From assembly GCA_020633955.1 (NCBI GenBank), contig JACKCP010000010.1:1-64000 (forward strand): a DNA stretch of 64,000 nucleotides, written 5' to 3'. The stretch comes from Desulfobacteraceae bacterium (GTDB lineage Bacteria; Desulfobacterota; Desulfobacteria; Desulfobacterales; JACKCP01). How positions within the stretch are numbered: the first letter of the stretch is position 1; every line of letters begins with the position of its first letter. Under the pieces are notes generated by a model. It had not been told where the DNA came from, made no database searches, and saw only the letters and a program-made list of their open reading frames with translations. Shown here one piece after another: positions 42,937 to 51,954 of this stretch. A program made the position numbers and the translations under genes.

Positions 42937-43229
42937 TTAATAAAACTTCCTACCATCCCCAGGCAGAAGCTGAATTAAAGGAAGCTGCTCTTTATCTAAA
43001 CCATGAATCAAAAGACCTTGGTATTCTTTTTCTGAATGATATTGACTTTTCAATGCAACAAATAAAGGAAAACCCTGAGTCAGCTCCAATAATAAAAAAC
43101 AATGTTAGAAGGAAACTACTCAGCAAATTTCCATATTCAATTTTTTACATAATAAGAAAAGATCAAATAAGAATCCTTGCTGTTGCACATCAAAAGAGAC
43201 GCCCTTTTTACTGGCATTCCAGACAATAA
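42933..43229 (+). CDS. ParE/RelE-family toxin
   Basis: A 98-residue toxin: YHPQAEAELKEAALYLNHES at the start, RRKLLSKFPYSIFYIIRKD in the middle and the ending ILAVAHQKRRPFYWHSR, all as in the ParE toxin at 5406. It likely blocks gyrase or translation. It overlaps its antitoxin by four bases. Confidence 0.87.
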   Translation: MINKTSYHPQAEAELKEAALYLNHESKDLGILFLNDIDFSMQQIKENPESAPIIKNNVRRKLLSKFPYSIFYIIRKDQIRILAVAHQKRRPFYWHSRQ

Positions 43230-43584
43230 AAAAACAATAAAAGAAGAAGCTCCGTCACAGTTAATAAAAATCTGTTTCAAAATTTTTTATACTGAAAGCT
43301 CATCTTATCAAAAAAAATTATTACATGATGCTTAAAATGACATACCTTATAAAAATTCTCAACTCTCAGAAAAATAGATTTAAAGCTTAAAGTCTTCCAG
43401 ATTCAGCAAAACAGAGTTCTTTTAGTTTTTCTGAATTAATTGAAAAGAGGTTGATTTAACAAAAGAGATTCTGTTTGCTTTTAAATTAAAAAAAGGATTC
43501 AATTATTGTTTTTAAGATAAGAGTCTTTAGTATAACAATACTTGTAGAAAATTGATAAAGCTTTAAAAACGACTCAGGTAAAAT
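43230..43584. other. AT-rich gap with no feature seen
   Basis: No open frame with gene-like composition, no clear hairpin with a T-run and no promoter better than chance was seen. It separates the ParE pair from the ABC transporter operon, which runs the other way and ends at 43585. Confidence 0.4.
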
Positions 43585-44385
43585 CTAACTGCCGTCATCC
43601 TGTAGAAGTTCAAAGATTTCCGATGTAAGAATACCCCATGAAATATCCTTTCTTTTTCTGGGTCTTTTTTTGTCTATATCAAAGATTTTTTTAATCTTTC
43701 CGGGTCTTTTTGACATGACAATGATTTTATCTGAAAGATAAACAGCCTCATCTACACTATGGGTTACAAAGATTATTGTTTTTTTATTCTTTTCCCATAT
43801 TTTTAAAAGCTCATGCTGCATCAGAGATCTTGTGTGAGCATCGAGGGCTCCAAAAGGCTCATCCATTAAAAGCACCTCAGGGTCAGTTGCCATGGCCCTT
43901 GCTATTGCAACCCTTTGCTGCATTCCTCCTGAAAGCTCATGGGGCATCGATTGTTCAAAACCTTCAAGTCCTACAAGATTAAGATAATACCTTGCTGTTT
44001 CCACTCTTTTTTTTAGACCAGTCTTTTTAAATTCAAGCCCAAGGGCAGTGTTGTCAAGTATGTTTCTCCATGGAAGAAGTGAGTATTCCTGAAATACCAT
44101 TCCGATTTTATCATGGGTCGACTCAAGTACAGATCCTTTAAAAAAGATTTCTCCTGATGTTGCATCCAGAAGTCCTGCAGCTATCCTTAAAATTGTCGAT
44201 TTACCGCAGCCGGAGGGTCCGACAACAGAAATGAATTCTCCGTTCTTGATTTTAAAGCTGAAATCGTCCAAAGCCTTTACATTGTTATTATTTTCACCTT
44301 TAAAAGTCTTGGAGATATTTTTAAATTCAATCAGGTTTTCTTCTTTAATATCCATTATATTTTTTACTTTGAGAGTTTCTGCCAT
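43585..44385 (-). CDS. ABC transporter ATP-binding protein (nitrate/sulfonate/taurine type)
   Basis: A 266-residue ATPase. Walker A is GPSGCGKST, the signature is LSGGMQQR, Walker B is VLLMDEPFGALDA and the switch His is in TIIFVTHSVDEAVY. These and the final VMSKRPGKIKKIFDI resemble SsuB/TauB/NrtD proteins that energise uptake of sulfonates, taurine, nitrate or pyrimidine-like solutes. It overlaps the permease gene by 22 bases and is the last gene in a three-gene operon. Confidence 0.9.
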   Translation of the reverse strand: MAETLKVKNIMDIKEENLIEFKNISKTFKGENNNNVKALDDFSFKIKNGEFISVVGPSGCGKSTILRIAAGLLDATSGEIFFKGSVLESTHDKIGMVFQEYSLLPWRNILDNTALGLEFKKTGLKKRVETARYYLNLVGLEGFEQSMPHELSGGMQQRVAIARAMATDPEVLLMDEPFGALDAHTRSLMQHELLKIWEKNKKTIIFVTHSVDEAVYLSDKIIVMSKRPGKIKKIFDIDKKRPRKRKDISWGILTSEIFELLQDDGS

Positions 44386-45200
44386 TTAAATTTTCTTCTT
44401 TCAAAAGCCTGAAATATAGAATCGAGCAATGCTCCTGTTGCACCAATGCTTATCATTCCTGCAATTACAATATCTGTTCTTGCAACAGAATATGCATGGG
44501 TTATTAAATAACCCACCCCTGAAAGACTGCCGGGAAGCATTTCAGCTGAAACAAGGCACATCCATGAAACACCAAGACCTATTCTCATTCCGTTTACTAT
44601 TGAAGGGGCTGCTGCTGGTATAAGTATTTTTAAAAAAATATCTTTTTTTGATGCTCCAAGCACATGGGCTGAATCGAGAAGAATTTTTCTTACTCCTCTT
44701 ACACCATGAATTGTGCTGGTTAATATAGGATAAAACCCTCCAATGAAAATAATGAAAATCATGGAGAATTTAAGATTGTTTAAATATACATACCATCTTC
44801 CTGTTTCAAGACCTGCAATTGTTGCAAAACTGCTTACTCCAAACCAGGCCATCACAAGAGGCACCCAGGCAAGGGGAGGAACCGGTTTAAAAAGGTTGAA
44901 AAAATTGTTGAAAAACCGGTTTATATTCTTTGAATATCCCATGAAAATTCCAATTGGGACAGCTGTAACTACAGCCATGAAATAGCCTGCAAAAACCCTT
45001 ACAAAGCTTACCAGTATGTTTGATGCAAGGGAGCCCATTCCAATTATTTCTTCAAAAGGATTTGTTATTATTTTCCATACTTCAAAAAAATCAGGCAGAA
45101 TAACCCTGTTGTCTAATTTTAATGCAATAAGCTGCCATATGATTATAAATAATATCAGAGATGTATTTATAAAAATGAAATTTCTAAGATCTTTAAACAT
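44364..45200 (-). CDS. ABC transporter permease (nitrate/sulfonate/taurine type)
   Basis: A 278-residue inner-membrane permease with about six helices. The ATPase-contact loop is DSAHVLGASKKDIFLKILIPAAAPSIVNGMR, with the EAA-type Gly, and IGLGVSWMCLVSAEMLPG follows. It belongs to the SsuC/TauC family and overlaps the ATPase gene. The ribosome site is weak. Confidence 0.9.
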   Translation of the reverse strand: MFKDLRNFIFINTSLILFIIIWQLIALKLDNRVILPDFFEVWKIITNPFEEIIGMGSLASNILVSFVRVFAGYFMAVVTAVPIGIFMGYSKNINRFFNNFFNLFKPVPPLAWVPLVMAWFGVSSFATIAGLETGRWYVYLNNLKFSMIFIIFIGGFYPILTSTIHGVRGVRKILLDSAHVLGASKKDIFLKILIPAAAPSIVNGMRIGLGVSWMCLVSAEMLPGSLSGVGYLITHAYSVARTDIVIAGMISIGATGALLDSIFQAFERRKFKWQKLSK

Positions 45201-45288
45201 GAATTTTTTTCTGTCTGATATCTAATTATATAAGATTAGTATGCCTTTCAAATTTTCAAAAGGCATACCGGATCAAGATAAATTTCTG

Positions 45289-46419
45289 TTAGTTTACAAA
45301 CCTGAAATCAAATAGCTCTTTTTCAACTTCGCTAAGTTTTTTGTCTTTGAAAGAGTTTGAAAACTTGCCTGTTTTATTAAGAATATCCATATAAATACTC
45401 ACACCTCTCAGCCAGTTTTCACTTGGTGTTGTTGTATATACGATTCTTGACTTTTTCACGGCTTCAGGAGGTATTCCAAGCCAGTTTCCTGAAATTTCTC
45501 CCATCTGCTCTCTGTTTTTATTACTCCACTCTGCAGATTCTTTTATAAGAGATACAAGAGATTTAACTACTTCAGGGTGTTTGGAAATTATTTCAGATCT
45601 TGCACCTAGTGTGCAGCATGGAAAGTTTTTCCATTTTCCTTCAGGAGGCAGTTCACTCAGATCAAGGGCAATGTGTCCCATATGTTTAACCTCTGCAACC
45701 TCAGGATACGGAGCAGGACCTACCCAGCAGTCTACCTGCTTTCCAGCAAGAGCCGGAATAAGGTTTCTTGTGGTTTTAAGGTCTACAAGCAAAATGTCAG
45801 ATTCAAAATCATTGGGATTAGAACTTACCTTGAATCCCGCCTCTTTTAAAGCTCCCTCAATCACAATCCTTGGAGCACTTGTTGGTGAGTGATATCCAAG
45901 CTTAAGAGGTCTTTTTAAAGACTTTATATGTTTAACAAGATCATTCCAGCCGTTTATTTTACTGTCTTTTGGAAACACAAGACCAAGGCCGTCTACATGC
46001 ATAGGTGAAAGAACTTTTATATCTGCGCCTCTGTCAATACCTGTCATCATTGCAGTAATCGATGAGATACCTATGTCGAGTCTTTTTTGTGCAAAAAGAG
46101 TAGCTGTTTCAGAACCGCTCTTAGAAACAAGAATATTAAGTCTTGCTATGGTTTTTCCATTTTTAACAAGATCATACTTTTCTTTTTCAATTACAGTCTC
46201 AAGCCAGATTCCGTTATCTTTAAACTCATTATTCTTTGCCATGGCAATCATAAATGGTGTGTGATGGGTTGTAAAAATATAGCCCATGTTAAGCCTTGGG
46301 AAATCATCATCTGCGTAGGCAGGTATTGAAAAAATTAAAACCATAAATAATGTTAGAATCGAAAGAAGATTTTTCTTTAAGCTGTATTTTTTATTTTTGG
46401 CCCGGTTTGAAAATTGCAA
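45289..46419 (-). CDS. ABC transporter substrate-binding protein (NMT1/SsuA-like)
   Basis: A 376-residue periplasmic binding protein. A signal peptide ends near SIPAYA (residue 36). LNMGYIFTTHHTPFMIAMAKN, GISSITAMMTGIDRGADIKVL and LGYHSPTSAPRIVIEGALKEAGF are typical of the NMT1/SsuA fold. The start codon is TTG with AAGGAG 8 bases upstream, so the annotated start is well supported. It is the first gene of the operon. The ligand is not predictable. Confidence 0.88.
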   Translation of the reverse strand: MQFSNRAKNKKYSLKKNLLSILTLFMVLIFSIPAYADDDFPRLNMGYIFTTHHTPFMIAMAKNNEFKDNGIWLETVIEKEKYDLVKNGKTIARLNILVSKSGSETATLFAQKRLDIGISSITAMMTGIDRGADIKVLSPMHVDGLGLVFPKDSKINGWNDLVKHIKSLKRPLKLGYHSPTSAPRIVIEGALKEAGFKVSSNPNDFESDILLVDLKTTRNLIPALAGKQVDCWVGPAPYPEVAEVKHMGHIALDLSELPPEGKWKNFPCCTLGARSEIISKHPEVVKSLVSLIKESAEWSNKNREQMGEISGNWLGIPPEAVKKSRIVYTTTPSENWLRGVSIYMDILNKTGKFSNSFKDKKLSEVEKELFDFRFVN

Positions 46420-46704
46420 AATTAACTCCTTTTACATTAATTAAGTATTATAAAAGACTAACGATAAAAGGAAGGCAGTAATAATAAAATTTGGCCAAGT
46501 CAAATCGGTATAATCAATCCTTAAATAAATATCTATAGCTATATCTGATAATACAGAGGCTGAAAAAAAACAGAGATTGGCATGAAAGACTTAGTTTTTA
46601 TGAATATGAAAGGCTTTTGATATTGAAAAAAACAATTTCAAAGTCAGAAAAAAAGCCGCTCAAAATATATGATTAATGTAAAAAAAAATACAAAAAGGAT
46701 TAAT

Positions 46705-47274
46705 ATGAAAGTTCTAACACTTCAGGGAAGCCCAAAGAAAAAAGGAAACACTGCAACAGCATTAAACTGGGTTGAAGAGGAATTGAGGTCTCTTGGCCAT
46801 ACAGTTGAACAGGTATATTTGAATTCCAGAAATATCAACGGCTGTCTGGGATGTGCCAAATGCAAAGAAAAACCCGGTGAAGTCGGATGCATTCAAAAAG
46901 ATGATGCACTGGAAATTCTTGAAAAAATAGTAGATGCCGATCTTACCATATTTGCTTCTCCCCTCTATTTCTGGGGAGTTACATCTCAGTTAAAAGCTAT
47001 AATTGACAGAAGCTGGTCTTTAGTCACAAATTATCATACTCCTGAGCATTCATCATTGATTGAAAACAAACGCCAGGCTTTGCTTCTCACAGGAGGCGGA
47101 GAGTTTGAAAATAATGCGGAACCGACTTTTACAGCTTTTGACAGGCTTGTTAAATTTTATAAAGGTAAAAAAGCCGGTGAGTTATTTCTTGGATCATGTA
47201 AAACGCCTGATACAATGGATATAAAAAAGAAAGAACTGGCAATAGAGTTTGCTAAAAAGATATCTGGTAAATAG
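46705..47274 (+). CDS. Iron-sulfur flavoprotein-like FMN reductase
   Basis: A 189-residue flavodoxin-fold protein. I start it at 46705, where AAAAGGATTAAT precedes the ATG; the open frame to 46669 adds a Lys/Asn-rich stretch. GSPKKKGNT is the FMN phosphate loop. The Cys pattern CLGCAKC followed after eight residues by another Cys (C-x2-C-x2-C-x8-C) is close to the compact cluster motif of iron-sulfur flavoproteins. SPLYFWGVTSQLKAIIDRSWS is the conserved FMN region. It is likely to be an electron-transfer or reductase protein; the partner is unknown. A strong hairpin follows at 47289. Confidence 0.85.
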   Translation: MKVLTLQGSPKKKGNTATALNWVEEELRSLGHTVEQVYLNSRNINGCLGCAKCKEKPGEVGCIQKDDALEILEKIVDADLTIFASPLYFWGVTSQLKAIIDRSWSLVTNYHTPEHSSLIENKRQALLLTGGGEFENNAEPTFTAFDRLVKFYKGKKAGELFLGSCKTPDTMDIKKKELAIEFAKKISGK

Positions 47275-47288
47275 AAATACACAACAGC

Positions 47289-47335
47289 TCAAGCCTGCTC
47301 CCAACTCAAATCAAAAGAGTCGGGAGCAGGCTTGA
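47289..47335. terminator. Strong hairpin after the FMN reductase gene
   Basis: TCAAGCCTGCTCCC and GGGAGCAGGCTTGA form a perfect 14-base stem (47289-47302 and 47322-47335) around a 19-base loop that can itself pair AACTC with GAGT. There is no T-run after it, so it may be a stabilising 3' end or a rho-linked site rather than a classical terminator. Confidence 0.6.
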
Positions 47336-47377
47336 TCAGACTGTTTGCTGAACAGGATCAGAAAAAGGTGAACATAA

Positions 47378-47830
47378 GTGAAAAAAAACAGAACAATTCT
47401 TTTATCCGCAGGAATTATAAGCTTTATTTTATCAATATTTCAGGCGGCAATAGGTTTTTCTCCATCATTAAGTTTGTATTTTGGAGCGCCTGAAGCTCTT
47501 GCTGATAATATTTTTCTTCTTATTGCTGTAAGTCTTTTTATTGCAGTATTCCTTGCTGTATTTGGTTTTTATGCACTATCCGGGGCAGGATATATTAGAT
47601 TGTTGCCGTGGCTCAGGCAGATGCTTTTTTTTATAAGTGCTCTATTTATTATACGAGGTCTTATGATAATTCCGGAAATTCTGGTTGTTACAAAAGTAAT
47701 GCAAAGCTCTGTTAGTGTAGCTCCAAGATTTATTGTTTTTTCAACGGGCTCGCTGGTTATCGGATTAATATTTCTCTTTGGAACTCTTGGCTTCCAGAAA
47801 AAGTTTTCATCTGCAAGATCAGGTGATTAA
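47378..47830 (+). CDS. Small four-helix membrane protein of unknown function
   Basis: A 150-residue protein with four hydrophobic segments (about 8-28, 45-70, 80-100, 115-140). The GTG start at 47378 has AAAAAGGTGAAC before it. There is no motif that I can assign; the layout (helix pairs, PWLRQMLFFISALFIIRGLM) resembles small DUF4345-type membrane proteins. It lies between the FMN reductase and the LprI-domain gene, each with its own ribosome site. Confidence 0.7.
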   Translation: MKKNRTILLSAGIISFILSIFQAAIGFSPSLSLYFGAPEALADNIFLLIAVSLFIAVFLAVFGFYALSGAGYIRLLPWLRQMLFFISALFIIRGLMIIPEILVVTKVMQSSVSVAPRFIVFSTGSLVIGLIFLFGTLGFQKKFSSARSGD

Positions 47831-47885
47831 TTTAGAAATGGAATTAAAGGATTTTAAATTCTTCTAACTTATTAAGGAAATATAA

Positions 47886-49112
47886 ATGTTTAATAAATCA
47901 CTTTTTATACTATTATTGCTTATTCCTGCTGTCTGTTTTTCGGCAGGTTTTGATTGTGAGAAAGCTGAAAATCCAATAGATAAATCAATATGTTCCGACG
48001 AAAAACTCAGCAGGCTGGATAAGCAGATGTCTGATTATTATTTCAAGCTTAAAAGCAGCGTTGATAAAAAGAAATCTAAAAAGCTTCTAAAAGATCAGAG
48101 AAAATGGCTTTCCCAAAGATCAGTTAAATGCAGTGTAAATGATATCGAATGCCTTACCAGTTTATATAAAGACAGAATTCTTACACTCAGAAAAGATTAT
48201 GAAAATCTTGTTCCCTATAATTCTGTAAATGTTTCCGACCTTCAGGGTCTGAGAGGACAATGCAGTTTTGATATGGATTTTCCAGATGATCTTGTCGTAT
48301 ATTCAGGAGGTTCCTACTCTGGAAAAAAACTTGATCGCCAGATAGACCAGAGCGGTCATCAGGCAACACAGTTTGAAGTTATTGTAAATTCCCCTGACAA
48401 GCCTGTTGCTTTAATTTTAGGTGCATATGAACCCTCAATATGGAATATTGCCTGGACACAGGGAACCCAGATATCTGCAGTTGTTGCCACAGGATATCAC
48501 AGGCAGGCTGTTGCAGGTCTTCCAAATGATGTTCCTGTTCTTATAAGTTCATACGATAACCGTGGGCCATGCGGATATCTTTATGTTTCAGAAAAAAATC
48601 TAAAGAAAATAAACCCTTTATCTCAAAAAATATTTGGTAAAAATGTTGATATGGTTTTTTTTGCAAGTAAAGGAAGGCTGTTTTTTGGGAATAAAATAAC
48701 AGAAAGCGACAATCTTTTTACTTCAAAAGATAACCCTCCTGAAAGTTTTTTTGACAAATCCCTGCCCCTTGCAGGAGAGGCAGGTTTGAAAGACCTTGTT
48801 AAAAAAGGTTTCATGAGAAAGGCAGAGGCCAATGATATTGAAAGATGGGCAAAGCTGAAAGCAGATCAGCATGCAGAAGAACTTCCGCCTGTAGCCTCTG
48901 GGGAAACATGGAAATCTTATAAACCCCAATATGTGCATAACGCATATGTAATTTTAAAACAGATTACTATTCCGGCAGGTCTTTACGGCGGAAATTCAGC
49001 AACATTTTTTCTTGAAAAAGGAGTTCCTTACCCTGAAGGAAAGCTTGGACACTCGACTTTATACGATTTTAACACTTTGTCGTGTGAAGGTACTGGGTGT
49101 GGAAGGTATTAG
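47886..49112 (+). CDS. Secreted protein with LprI-like N-terminal domain
   Basis: A 408-residue secreted protein. Residues 1-19 are a signal peptide (ending in CFSAG). Residues 20-105 carry the LprI-type domain: FDCEKAENPIDKSICSDEKL, then QRKWLSQRSVKC and IECLTSLYKDRI, with four Cys that would form two disulfides. Members bind or inhibit lysozyme in some bacteria; inhibition here is not shown. The long C-terminal part (about 120-408) is beta-rich, with YDNRGPCGYLYVSEKN and GVPYPEGKLGHSTLYDF; I do not recognise it. It ends in a Cys/Gly tail GTGCGRY. Confidence 0.75.
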   Translation: MFNKSLFILLLLIPAVCFSAGFDCEKAENPIDKSICSDEKLSRLDKQMSDYYFKLKSSVDKKKSKKLLKDQRKWLSQRSVKCSVNDIECLTSLYKDRILTLRKDYENLVPYNSVNVSDLQGLRGQCSFDMDFPDDLVVYSGGSYSGKKLDRQIDQSGHQATQFEVIVNSPDKPVALILGAYEPSIWNIAWTQGTQISAVVATGYHRQAVAGLPNDVPVLISSYDNRGPCGYLYVSEKNLKKINPLSQKIFGKNVDMVFFASKGRLFFGNKITESDNLFTSKDNPPESFFDKSLPLAGEAGLKDLVKKGFMRKAEANDIERWAKLKADQHAEELPPVASGETWKSYKPQYVHNAYVILKQITIPAGLYGGNSATFFLEKGVPYPEGKLGHSTLYDFNTLSCEGTGCGRY

Positions 49113-49147
49113 AAACGGTTTTTATAAATTTAAATTAATAGTGTTTA

Positions 49148-49246
49148 TAAAGTTGTTGAAAAATAATTATTTATTTTCAATATGTTATAATTGTTTTTAA
49201 CATTATTGATATAAAAAATTTAAATTTATATACAGAAAAAATCAGG
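49148..49246 (+). repeat. Repeat flanking the glycosidase gene, copy 1
   Basis: About 100 bases similar to 50594-50695 (AGTGTTTATAAAG, GTTGAAAA, TTTTTAACATTAT, ATACAGAAAA in the same order). The two copies lie directly before and after the family 3 glycosidase gene in the same direction, so the gene could be lost by recombination between them. Confidence 0.55.
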
Positions 49247-49323
49247 GCCATAATATAGTGTTTCGTGTAAATGAATATTGGCATAAAAGACAGTTTATAT
49301 TTATCCTCAAAAAACCATATTTT

Positions 49324-49371
49324 CCTGAGTTAAGCTTATTATCTTTAAAAACATGAAACGCTCAATTCAGG
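49324..49371. repeat. Decayed end of inverted-end element family 2
   Basis: CCTGAGTTAAGC at the left and CGCTCAATTCAGG at the right are like the 13-base ends of the element at 33393, but only 48 bases separate the outer edges and the flanks show no target duplication. It is probably the residue of an older insertion. Confidence 0.4.
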
Positions 49372-49402
49372 TTTTATTCAGATCATAAAAAGGCCGGCAG
49401 CT

Positions 49403-50557
49403 ATGCGACAAAAAAACTACTTTGATTTTCTTTGTTTAATTCTCATACTAATATTATCTTTTACACTTCAAAGCTGTGGAAACTCAAGTTCTGAAGAAAA
49501 TCCTCCTTCCCTTGAGGAACAGATAGGGCAGATGCTGATTATTGGATTCAGGGGAACACAAATCAGCGAAAATGACATTATTTACAAAGATATTCAGGAC
49601 AGAAACATAGGCGGTGTTGTTCTTTATGAGTATGATGTACCTTCAGGGACACGTCCAAGAAACATATCTTCACCGGAGCAGCTCAGGGAAATGACCAGTC
49701 TGCTTCAGCAGGCGTCGCCTGTACCTCTTTTCATTGCACTGGATCAGGAGGGAGGACGGGTAAACCGCCTCAAGGAAAGCTACGGGTTTCCCCCCACAGT
49801 ATCAGCCCAGTATCTGGGTGATCTCAATGATTTAGATACCACACGGTTCTGGGCTGACCAGAGTGCAGCTACTCTTTGGGATATGGGTATAAATGTCAAT
49901 TTTGCTCCTGTGGTGGATGTTAATGTAAATCCGGAATGCCCTGTTATAGGAAAAATTGAACGAAGTTTTTCAAGTAGTCCTGAACAGGTTTTCATTCACT
50001 CTGAAATTTTTACAAAGGCATATAAAAACAAAAATATTATTTCCGCAATCAAACATTTTCCGGGACACGGAAGTTCCACAGAAGATTCCCACAATGGTTT
50101 CACAGACATAACAAAAACCTGGAAAACTGAAGAACTTTTCCCTTATCTTCTTCATTTCATGAATGATTTTAACGGCATGGTCATGACAGCCCATACTTTT
50201 AATGAAAATCTGGACCCGGATTATCCTGCAACCCTGTCCCAAAGCACATTGACAGGAATTTTAAGAAAACGACTGGGATGGGAAGGCGTGATCGTTTCCG
50301 ATGACATGATGATGGCAGCCATTACAGATCATTACGGCATGGAAACCGCCATTGAAAAAGCCATTCTTGCCGGAGTTGACATGCTTATTTTCTCCAATAA
50401 CTCACCGGCAGCCTACAATCCCCAAATTGCAGAGGAAGTCATTGCTGTCATTAAAAAACTTGTGGATGAAAACCGAATTTCAAAGGAAAGAATAGCACTT
50501 TCCTATGAAAGAATATCTGCATTAAAAAATCTTTATTATTATACCGGAGCACCATGA
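49403..50557 (+). CDS. Glycoside hydrolase family 3 lipoprotein (NagZ-like)
   Basis: A 384-residue hydrolase. The signal ends in the lipobox LQSC, with Cys near residue 27, so it is an envelope lipoprotein, in contrast to cytoplasmic NagZ. Catalytic landmarks of family 3 beta-N-acetylhexosaminidases are present: KHFPGHGSSTEDSH with the His/Asp dyad, and VIVSDDMMM with the nucleophile Asp. RVNRLKESYGFP and FAPVVDVN are also family blocks. It should cleave GlcNAc from muropeptides or other glycans. Direct repeats flank it at 49148 and 50594. Confidence 0.88.
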   Translation: MRQKNYFDFLCLILILILSFTLQSCGNSSSEENPPSLEEQIGQMLIIGFRGTQISENDIIYKDIQDRNIGGVVLYEYDVPSGTRPRNISSPEQLREMTSLLQQASPVPLFIALDQEGGRVNRLKESYGFPPTVSAQYLGDLNDLDTTRFWADQSAATLWDMGINVNFAPVVDVNVNPECPVIGKIERSFSSSPEQVFIHSEIFTKAYKNKNIISAIKHFPGHGSSTEDSHNGFTDITKTWKTEELFPYLLHFMNDFNGMVMTAHTFNENLDPDYPATLSQSTLTGILRKRLGWEGVIVSDDMMMAAITDHYGMETAIEKAILAGVDMLIFSNNSPAAYNPQIAEEVIAVIKKLVDENRISKERIALSYERISALKNLYYYTGAP

Positions 50558-50593
50558 ATAAGTTCGGGGGAGATTTACTAAATTCAATCAGGC

Positions 50594-50695
50594 AGTGTTT
50601 ATAAAGATGTTGAAAATTAAATTTATATTTTCAAATAGTTATGTATGTTTTTAACATTATCAGCTTGTTTTTTTATCAATTTTATACACAGAAAA
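50594..50695 (+). repeat. Repeat flanking the glycosidase gene, copy 2
   Basis: Second copy of the repeat described at 49148. It ends just before the ribosome site of the next gene. Confidence 0.55.
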
Positions 50696-50707
50696 CGGAA
50701 GACCAAA

Positions 50708-51760
50708 ATGTACAGATTTTTGTTAAGCGAGAAAACATATAAAAATATAAAACTGTATTTAAATGAACTTAAAAAAGGAGAAAAACCTGGTTTTTATCTT
50801 TCAAAAATATTGGAAGGAAAAGATTTAAACAAAATAACTCCTGAAGTTTTTCTGGAGTATATTATAAGAACAAAAAAGCCTCAGATATTTGCAGAAAGCC
50901 AGGTCACAGGTGACGGCTCTGACTGGAATTTAAAGGAGCTTTCAATTCTTGGGGATGTGGGCGTATCTGTAAGCGTCAGAGTCTATGACAATGGAAGACA
51001 CTTTAATCCTTTAGTTCATGAAAACTCTTTTAATGCAAATCTTCTTTTTATTCCCGGAGCATTGCTTAGAAGTTCAGGAAAAAATATTCCCGCAGATTTC
51101 AATCAGGTAACAAAAGATAAAAACCTTTGCTTTGAAAAATTTTATTCCCTTTATGAACGACGTCTTTTACCGCTTTTTTATTATGCAGATAATTATGCAA
51201 AACAAAAAAATAAAAAGGCCTTTATTACAATTCCAGGCCTTGGGTGCGGTCAGTTTGCAGGAAAATTTATTGGAACTCTTGGAATAGAGCTGAAAAAAGT
51301 GCTTGGTTTAATTCTTGAAAATTATGGAAAAAATTTTTCATCTGTCCTTGGTGTTTATTATGACCCATATAATGAATGTGAAAACGAATACCATGAAATT
51401 GAAGGAATTTCATTTTTTGTAAGGCCTCTTCTTAAACAGAAAATCGAAAAGCCGCAGCTTTGCAGGCCATATATATACAATGAAAAAGACAGGGATTTTT
51501 CAAATTGTGAGCTTTTCAGCATTGTTGCCTGGGATCATGTTTCATGGCCTGGAAATGATTTTTATCTTGGTTCAAGAGTAACAGATGACGGGGTCAAGGC
51601 AGCTGCAACTGATTTGATGTTTAAAATAACAGAAATAGAAGGCTGTTATAATTCCGGTAAAAACTGTTATTGCCAGCCCCATAATTATTTGAACTGGAAA
51701 GATGTTGTTTTAAAAAACAATATTGAGCTTAAGGTTTGTGATAATTTTCTGGTGTTTTAA
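50708..51760 (+). CDS. Possible macrodomain-like protein
   Basis: A 350-residue cytoplasmic protein. The start at 50708 has GGAAGACC before it. In the middle, FITIPGLGCGQFAGKFIGTL resembles the phosphate-binding loop of macrodomains that bind ADP-ribose, and upstream SFNANLLFIPGALLRSSGKN could be the first binding strand. The final block has NCELFSIVAWDHVSWPGNDF and a Cys-rich CYNSGKNCYCQPHNYLNW. Family membership is tentative. If true, the protein could remove or read ADP-ribose modification. It stands alone, followed by a half copy of repeat family 1. Confidence 0.5.
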   Translation: MYRFLLSEKTYKNIKLYLNELKKGEKPGFYLSKILEGKDLNKITPEVFLEYIIRTKKPQIFAESQVTGDGSDWNLKELSILGDVGVSVSVRVYDNGRHFNPLVHENSFNANLLFIPGALLRSSGKNIPADFNQVTKDKNLCFEKFYSLYERRLLPLFYYADNYAKQKNKKAFITIPGLGCGQFAGKFIGTLGIELKKVLGLILENYGKNFSSVLGVYYDPYNECENEYHEIEGISFFVRPLLKQKIEKPQLCRPYIYNEKDRDFSNCELFSIVAWDHVSWPGNDFYLGSRVTDDGVKAAATDLMFKITEIEGCYNSGKNCYCQPHNYLNWKDVVLKNNIELKVCDNFLVF

Positions 51761-51767
51761 AAATATA

Positions 51768-51870
51768 CAGGAGATAAAAAACTATTTCCTGAAACCGGCT
51801 CAGAAAAAATACAGTAGCCGTTCTTCCCTCAAACTGGCTTTTTTTTGAGTTTTCAGCTGAATAGCTACGA
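51768..51870 (-). repeat. Hairpin repeat family 1, copy D (half, reversed)
   Basis: Matches the left half of copies A and B in reverse, from CAGGAGATAAAAAACTA through GAAACCGGCTCAGAAAA to CAGCTGAATAGCTAC. It begins in the central loop, so one arm is missing. It lies eight bases after the macrodomain-like gene. Confidence 0.65.
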
Positions 51871-51896
51871 AAAAATTTAAGCCGGATACAAAAAAA

Positions 51897-51923
51897 GGTT
51901 TCCGACTCCTGGAATCGGAAACC
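51897..51923 (-). terminator. Terminator of the PEP-CTERM gene
   Basis: GGTTTCCGA and TCGGAAACC form a 9-base stem around nine bases. On the minus strand a run of seven T follows, so it ends the transcript of the gene at 51955. Confidence 0.8.
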
Positions 51924-51954
51924 CAAAAAATTTTAAAGCTTTAATTAATTTTAA

